A stretch of 64,000 nucleotides of DNA from Stenotrophomonas sp. UBA2629. Lineage in GTDB: Bacteria > Pseudomonadota > Gammaproteobacteria > Xanthomonadales > Xanthomonadaceae. Where the stretch lies: assembly GCA_002359895.1 (NCBI GenBank), contig DEOB01000010.1, positions 1,242,125 through 1,306,124 on the forward strand, given 5' to 3'. The notes below the pieces were generated by a model that searched no databases, was not told the origin of the DNA, and saw only the letters and a program-made list of their open reading frames with translations. Positions 59,480 through 64,000 of this stretch are shown here, in pieces. The stretch's first letter is position 1. Every line of letters starts with the position of its first letter. A program made the translations under genes and the position numbers.

Positions 59480-60904
59480 ATGTCTGCTCGCAATGGTTTC
59501 CGATCCGACCGCAACGACCGCTCAGAGCGTTCCGAACGCTCCGAGCAGCGCATCGACGCGCTGCGCGTCCCACCGCATTCGGTGGAAGCCGAGCAGGCAG
59601 TCCTGGGTGGCTTGATGCTGGCGCCGGAGGCCTACGACCGGGTCAACGAGGCACTTACCGAAAAAGATTTCTATCGCCGCGACCATCAGCTCATTTACCG
59701 GGCCATCCGCGAGCTGTCCGAGCGCGACCGCCCGTTCGATGCGGTGACGCTGGGTGAATGGTTCGAGTCGCAGGGCAAGATGGACCAGGTGGGCGACGGC
59801 GCTTATCTGATCGAACTGGCCAGCACCACGCCGTCGGCCGCCAACATCAGCGCCTATGCGGAGATCGTGCGCGACAAGGCGGTGCTGCGGCAGCTTATCC
59901 AGGTGGGTACGGACATCGTCAACGACGGTTTCCAGCCTGAGGGCCGCGACAGCTCGGAGTTGTTGCAGACCGCGGAGAAATCCGTGTTTGCCATTGCCGA
60001 GCAGGGCGCGCGTGGGCGCACCGACTTCGTGGCCATGCCCGGCGCGTTGAAGGACGCGTTTGAGGAGCTGCGCAACCGCTTCGAGAACGGCGGCAACATC
60101 ACCGGCCTGCCGACCGGCTATACCGACTTCGATGCGATGACCGCCGGCCTGCAGCCGACCGATCTGATCATCCTGGCGGCGCGCCCGGCCATGGGTAAAA
60201 CCACGTTGGCGCTGAACATTGCCGAGTACGCGGCCATCAAGTCCAAGAAGGGCGTGGCGGTGTTTTCGATGGAAATGTCGGCCTCACAGCTGGCAATGCG
60301 TTTGATCTCCTCCAACGGCCGCATCAACGCGCAGCGCCTGCGTACCGGCCAATTGGAAGACGAAGACTGGAGCCGCGTGACCGGCGCCATTCGCATGCTG
60401 AAAGAAACCAGGATCTTCATTGACGATACGCCCGGCGTGTCGCCGGAAGTGCTGCGCTCCAAGTGCCGCCGCCTCAAGCGCGAGCACGACCTGGGCCTGA
60501 TCGTCATCGACTACCTGCAGCTGATGAGCGTGCCGGGCAACAGCGAAAACCGCGCCACCGAAATCTCGGAAATCTCGCGTGGCCTGAAGGGTCTTGCCAA
60601 GGAACTGAACGTGCCGGTGATTGCGTTGTCGCAGCTCAACCGCTCGTTGGAAACGCGTACCGACAAGCGCCCGGTGATGGCCGACCTTCGCGAATCCGGC
60701 GCTATCGAGCAGGATGCGGACATGATCGTCTTCATCTACCGAGACGATTACTACAACAAGGAAACTTCGCCGGACAAAGGCTTGGCCGAGATCATCATCG
60801 GCAAGCACCGAGGTGGCCCGACCGGTTCGTGCAAGCTGAAATTCTTCGGTGAGTACACCCGGTTCGACAACCTCAGCCACGATTCGGTGGGCTCGTTCGA
60901 GTAA
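59480..60904 (+). CDS. dnaB: Replicative DNA helicase DnaB
   Basis: A 474-residue hexameric helicase that unwinds DNA at the replication fork. From ATG 59480 it begins with a Ser/Arg/Glu-rich tail (DRSERSERSEQR, residues 13-24), then LRVPPHSVEAEQAVLGGLML, the N-terminal domain, and the RecA-type core: Walker A ARPAMGKTTLA (234-244), Walker B LIVIDYLQLM, the arginine finger region and DLRESGAIEQDADMI. The upstream frame remains open without homology. Phr follows 14 bp later. Confidence 0.96.
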   Translation: MSARNGFRSDRNDRSERSERSEQRIDALRVPPHSVEAEQAVLGGLMLAPEAYDRVNEALTEKDFYRRDHQLIYRAIRELSERDRPFDAVTLGEWFESQGKMDQVGDGAYLIELASTTPSAANISAYAEIVRDKAVLRQLIQVGTDIVNDGFQPEGRDSSELLQTAEKSVFAIAEQGARGRTDFVAMPGALKDAFEELRNRFENGGNITGLPTGYTDFDAMTAGLQPTDLIILAARPAMGKTTLALNIAEYAAIKSKKGVAVFSMEMSASQLAMRLISSNGRINAQRLRTGQLEDEDWSRVTGAIRMLKETRIFIDDTPGVSPEVLRSKCRRLKREHDLGLIVIDYLQLMSVPGNSENRATEISEISRGLKGLAKELNVPVIALSQLNRSLETRTDKRPVMADLRESGAIEQDADMIVFIYRDDYYNKETSPDKGLAEIIIGKHRGGPTGSCKLKFFGEYTRFDNLSHDSVGSFE

Positions 60905-60918
60905 GCAGGAGCACGCGC

Positions 60919-62328
60919 ATGTCAGTGGCCATCGTCTGGTTCAGGCGCGACCTGCGCCTGCGTGACAACCCTGCGTTACAGGCCGCCCTCGACGGCGGCC
61001 ACGACGTGCTGCCGGTCTACATCCATGCGCCGGAAGAAGAGGGTGCATGGGCGCCGGGCGCTGCATCCAATGCGTGGCTGCACCACTCGCTGCAGCGTCT
61101 GGATGCAGACCTGCGCAGCATCGGCGCGTCGCTGGTGTTGCGGCGTGGCGATAGCCACGCGCAGCTGCAGGCATTGATCGCCGAAAGTGGCGCCGAGGCG
61201 GTGTACTGGAACCGCAAATACGAACCGGCCACGCAGGCGCGTGATGCGGCAATCAAACGCAGCCTGCGCGAGCAGGGCATGCAGGTTGAAAGTCATAACG
61301 GTTACCTGCTGTTCGAACCGTGGGAACTGGCCACGCAGCAGGATGGCCCGTACAAAGTATTCACCCCGTTCTGGCGCAAGGCCTTGAGCCAGTGGCGGCT
61401 GCCCGCACTATCGGAGGCGCCCGTCGTGCTGGCGTCGCCCACGGTCGACAGCCTTGCGTTGGAGACACTTGGCCTGCAGCCCAGGCTGGGTTGGGACGCC
61501 GGCTTCTGGACGCATTGGCAGCCCGGTGAGGCCGGCGCGCTGGAAGCGTTGGAGGTGTTCATCGACGGCGCGCTCAACGGTTATCGCGAGCAGCGCGATC
61601 TACCGGACCGTACCGGCACGTCGTTGCTTTCGCCGCATCTGCACTTCGGCGAGATCGCACCGTGGCGCATCGCGCACATGCTGGAATCCGAGCGCAGCGC
61701 AGGCCGTGATGCGGACATTGATGGTTACCTGCGGCAACTGGGCTGGCGTGATTTTTCCTGGCACCTGCTGCATCACTTTCCCTCAACCTCCGACGCCAAC
61801 CTCAATCCTCGTTTCGAGAGCTTTGCCTGGGCCACACCGCAGCCAGCGATGCTGGAAGCGTGGCAGCGCGGCCGCACGGGTATTCCCATCATCGATGCGG
61901 GCATGCGCGAGCTGTGGGCGACCGGCACCATGCACAACCGCGTGCGGATGCTGGTGGGCAGCTTCCTGTGCAAGCACATGCTGGTGCATTGGAAGGAAGG
62001 TGCACGCTGGTTCTGGGACACGCTGGTGGATGCCGATCTGGCCAACAACAGCATGGGCTGGCAATGGGTGGCGGGCACGGGCGCGGACGCGGCGCCGTAC
62101 TTCCGTGTGTTCAACCCGGTGACGCAGGCGCAGAAGTTCGACCCGCAGGCGCGCTACATCACCCGCTGGGTGCCGGAACTGGCCGCGTTGCCAGTGAAGG
62201 CGCGGTTTGCGCCGTGGTTGTCTCCAGGGCTGCTGGCGGAGGCCGCGCCGTCATATCCGTCAAAGCCACTGGTTGATCTGGCCGAGGGGCGTGAGGCTGC
62301 ATTGGCGGCATATCACCGGTCGCGGTAG
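60919..62328 (+). CDS. phrB: Deoxyribodipyrimidine photolyase
   Basis: A 469-residue light-driven repair enzyme for cyclobutane pyrimidine dimers. The N-terminal photolyase domain has IVWFRRDLRLRDNPAL. The FAD domain has GTSLLSPHLHFGEIAP, WRDFSWHLLHHFP, GMRELWATGTMHNRVRML and WVAGTGADAAPYFRVFNP (the W/G... FAD-binding block). AGGAG precedes the ATG. It lies in tandem with dnaB. Family subclass (CPD class I) is likely from length and motifs. Confidence 0.95.
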   Translation: MSVAIVWFRRDLRLRDNPALQAALDGGHDVLPVYIHAPEEEGAWAPGAASNAWLHHSLQRLDADLRSIGASLVLRRGDSHAQLQALIAESGAEAVYWNRKYEPATQARDAAIKRSLREQGMQVESHNGYLLFEPWELATQQDGPYKVFTPFWRKALSQWRLPALSEAPVVLASPTVDSLALETLGLQPRLGWDAGFWTHWQPGEAGALEALEVFIDGALNGYREQRDLPDRTGTSLLSPHLHFGEIAPWRIAHMLESERSAGRDADIDGYLRQLGWRDFSWHLLHHFPSTSDANLNPRFESFAWATPQPAMLEAWQRGRTGIPIIDAGMRELWATGTMHNRVRMLVGSFLCKHMLVHWKEGARWFWDTLVDADLANNSMGWQWVAGTGADAAPYFRVFNPVTQAQKFDPQARYITRWVPELAALPVKARFAPWLSPGLLAEAAPSYPSKPLVDLAEGREAALAAYHRSR

Positions 62329-62461
62329 GTGTTTTATTGATTCAGTCATGAAGATGAATGGAGGCATGCATGGAGGGCTTTCCATCATGCCGACATCGCA
62401 TCGCTCTGTTTATCCTTGCCCGGTACCCACACGGCCAACCGGCCAACCGAAGGAGTGACAG

Positions 62462-63160
62462 ATGACCACCCGCAACCTTGTTCGCAATCTTTCCCTTGGC
62501 CTGGTGGCAGCTGCCGTTCTTTCGGCGTGCGCCACCGGTGGTTCGTACGTGCAGCAGGATCAGTACGGCAATACCCCGCAGCAGCAGAACAAGACCGGCA
62601 AGGGCGCCCTGATTGGTACCGCCATTGGTGTGGCTGCCGGCCTGCTCAGCGGTGGTGACGCAACCGAGCGCCGCCAGCGCGCAATGGTGGGTGCAGGTAT
62701 TGGCGCGCTCAGCGGCGCTGCGGTTGGCAACTACCAGGACCGCCAGGAGCGTGCCCTGCGCGAGCGCACGGCCAACACCGGTATCGACGTGCAGCGCGAC
62801 GGTGACAACATCACCCTGAACCTGCCGGACGGCATTACGTTTGACTTCAACAAGACCGCGCTCAAGCCGCAGTTCTACGGCGCGCTCAATGGCGTTGCCA
62901 GCACCTTGAACGAGTACAACCAGACCATGATTGAAGTGGTCGGCCACACCGACAGCATCGGCACCGACGCGGTCAACAACCGCATCTCCAAGGAGCGTGC
63001 GGACGCGGTGGCTGCATATCTCAGCGCGCAGGGCGTACAGCGTGCCCGCATCGAGACGCTGGGTGCAGGCAAGTCCTACCCGATTGCCGACAACAGCACC
63101 GACGCTGGCCGCGCGCAGAACCGTCGCGTCGAGATCCGTGTGATTCCGCTGCGTTCGTAA
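62462..63160 (+). CDS. OmpA-family lipoprotein (YiaD-like) with glycine zipper
   Basis: A 232-residue outer membrane lipoprotein with lipobox VLSAC (Cys23). Residues 45-100 hold a glycine-zipper region (GALIGTAIGVAAGLLSGG, GAGIGALSGAAVGNYQ). The C-terminal OmpA domain (about 110-232) has FDFNKTALKPQ, VVGHTDSIGTDAVNNRISKERADAV and NRRVEIRV, the peptidoglycan-binding signature. It links outer membrane and cell wall. AAGGAG lies seven bases before the ATG. Confidence 0.94.
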   Translation: MTTRNLVRNLSLGLVAAAVLSACATGGSYVQQDQYGNTPQQQNKTGKGALIGTAIGVAAGLLSGGDATERRQRAMVGAGIGALSGAAVGNYQDRQERALRERTANTGIDVQRDGDNITLNLPDGITFDFNKTALKPQFYGALNGVASTLNEYNQTMIEVVGHTDSIGTDAVNNRISKERADAVAAYLSAQGVQRARIETLGAGKSYPIADNSTDAGRAQNRRVEIRVIPLRS

Positions 63161-63182
63161 TACAGGCAGCAGATGCATGAGC

Positions 63183-63209
63183 AGGAGGGCCGCGAAAGCG
63201 GCCCTTCCT
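63183..63209 (+). terminator. Intrinsic terminator after OmpA-type gene
   Basis: AGGAGGGCCGC-GAAA-GCGGCCCTTCCT forms a long stem with one mismatch, followed by GTTTG. Confidence 0.8.
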
Positions 63210-63422
63210 GTTTGACGACTGCCGGCAGGCTATCCAGCAGGGCAGGGCGATGCCGCAACTGGTGGGCTTGATGGCTTATTCCTTAGAATGCCGGTGCATT
63301 GCGCCATTCCACGCAATCGGAGCCCGTCTACGTGTCCTTTCCAACTTCCACAATGCAGGCGCTTTCTCAGGCGGACGTTTCGTTCGCGGGCAAGCGAGCG
63401 TGTGGCAGGCAATGTGCTCCTA

Positions 63423-63938
63423 ATGACTGATAAGCCGACAAGCACCGCAGGCAGCGACACCGATCTGCATTGGATGCAGCATGCGTTGGCCTTGGCCGAC
63501 CGCGCGCAACGTGAGTTCGATGAAATTCCGGTGGGTGCAGTCTTGGTCGGCGCTGACGGTGCGTTGTTGGGTGAAGGTTGGAACCTCAACATTGCCAGCC
63601 ATGACCCCAGTGCGCACGCCGAAATTGTCGCCATGCGTGAGGCGGGCAAACAACTGGGCAACCACCGTTTGATCGGCAGCACGCTGTACGTAACGCTTGA
63701 GCCGTGCGCGATGTGTGCGATGGCGCTGGTGCATGCGCGTGTCGCGCGGCTGGTGTTTGCCGCTGGCGATCCTAAAACCGGTGCATGCGGCAGCGTGTTT
63801 GATCTGGTCGGCGACCCGCGCCACAACCATCGTGTTGAAGTGGTCAGCGGCCTGTTGGCACAGCAGGCCAGCCTGCGTTTGACCAACTATTTCCGCGCCA
63901 AACGTGGCCGCCCGTTATTGACCCCTGACGACCTTTGA
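63423..63938 (+). CDS. tadA: tRNA-specific adenosine deaminase TadA
   Basis: A 171-residue zinc enzyme that deaminates A34 of tRNA-Arg(ACG) to inosine. The zinc and catalytic residues are HAEIVAMREAGK (His ligand and Glu general acid/base) and LEPCAMCAMALVHARV (the two Cys ligands), in the classical HAE...PCxxC pattern. The start is ATG 63423 after LL-type leader codons. It ends TNYFRAKRGRPLLTPDDL. The 62 bp to the window end hold no complete gene. Confidence 0.95.
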   Translation: MTDKPTSTAGSDTDLHWMQHALALADRAQREFDEIPVGAVLVGADGALLGEGWNLNIASHDPSAHAEIVAMREAGKQLGNHRLIGSTLYVTLEPCAMCAMALVHARVARLVFAAGDPKTGACGSVFDLVGDPRHNHRVEVVSGLLAQQASLRLTNYFRAKRGRPLLTPDDL

Positions 63939-64000
63939 CGCGGCCTGCGCGTGGCGCCGGCGTATCATGTGCGCTTCGATATTCCGGCCGATGGTGATGT

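Overview
The window is about 64 kb of high-GC (roughly 63-65%) chromosomal DNA from a gammaproteobacterium. The single-polypeptide FabV enoyl reductase beside secDF, a FimX-type degenerate c-di-GMP receptor, a one-chain fused E1 alpha/beta dehydrogenase, and abundant CCCTCTCCC/GGGAGAGGG intergenic repeats point to Xanthomonadaceae, most likely Stenotrophomonas or a close relative. This placement rests on gene content alone. I saw no rRNA, tRNA, CRISPR array, transposase or integrase.

1-9.6 kb: 3' part of secD, secF, fabV, fimX-like, then yaeQ/baiN and a divergent RluA-type pseudouridine synthase. 9.6-24 kb: a cold-shock gene with a long leader, GST, selO, apt, thioesterase, a LytS/LytTR two-component pair, dbpA, a divergent yeiH/LysR pair with a clear inverted-repeat operator, and uup. 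23.6-34.7 kb: a secreted RNase/barstar pair, sodA, a 74-bp tandem array, a POT transporter, rhomboid, cfa-like methyltransferase, and dcp.

34.8-37.86 kb is a markedly AT-richer island between dcp and a glutathione peroxidase gene. It holds a KAP-like P-loop NTPase and a C-terminally membrane-anchored protein, neither of which I can assign to a described system. It is the best candidate for an undescribed (possibly defence-related) module.

38-46 kb: gpx, fpr with a decayed tandem duplicate of its 3' end, an ABC exporter, BON and TRIC-family proteins, and an ECF41-type sigma factor with an AhpD-like partner. Two near-identical TGTCACG-N16-CGTC promoters lie upstream of these last two genes, one of them inside the sigma gene's 3' end. 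44-64 kb: class I fumarase, a Cys-rich lipoprotein, a fatty acid hydroxylase-type protein, pldA, a second cold-shock gene whose leader shares a 24-nt identical block with the first, envelope glycine-zipper proteins, tcdA, tatD-like, fused E1, dnaB behind a DnaA-box-like site, photolyase, an OmpA-type lipoprotein and tadA.

Most genes are housekeeping, protein export and envelope, or redox/detoxification functions in short operons. Accessory character is concentrated in the island, a small low-GC patch at 31.6-32.4 kb, and the repeat-filled intergenic regions.
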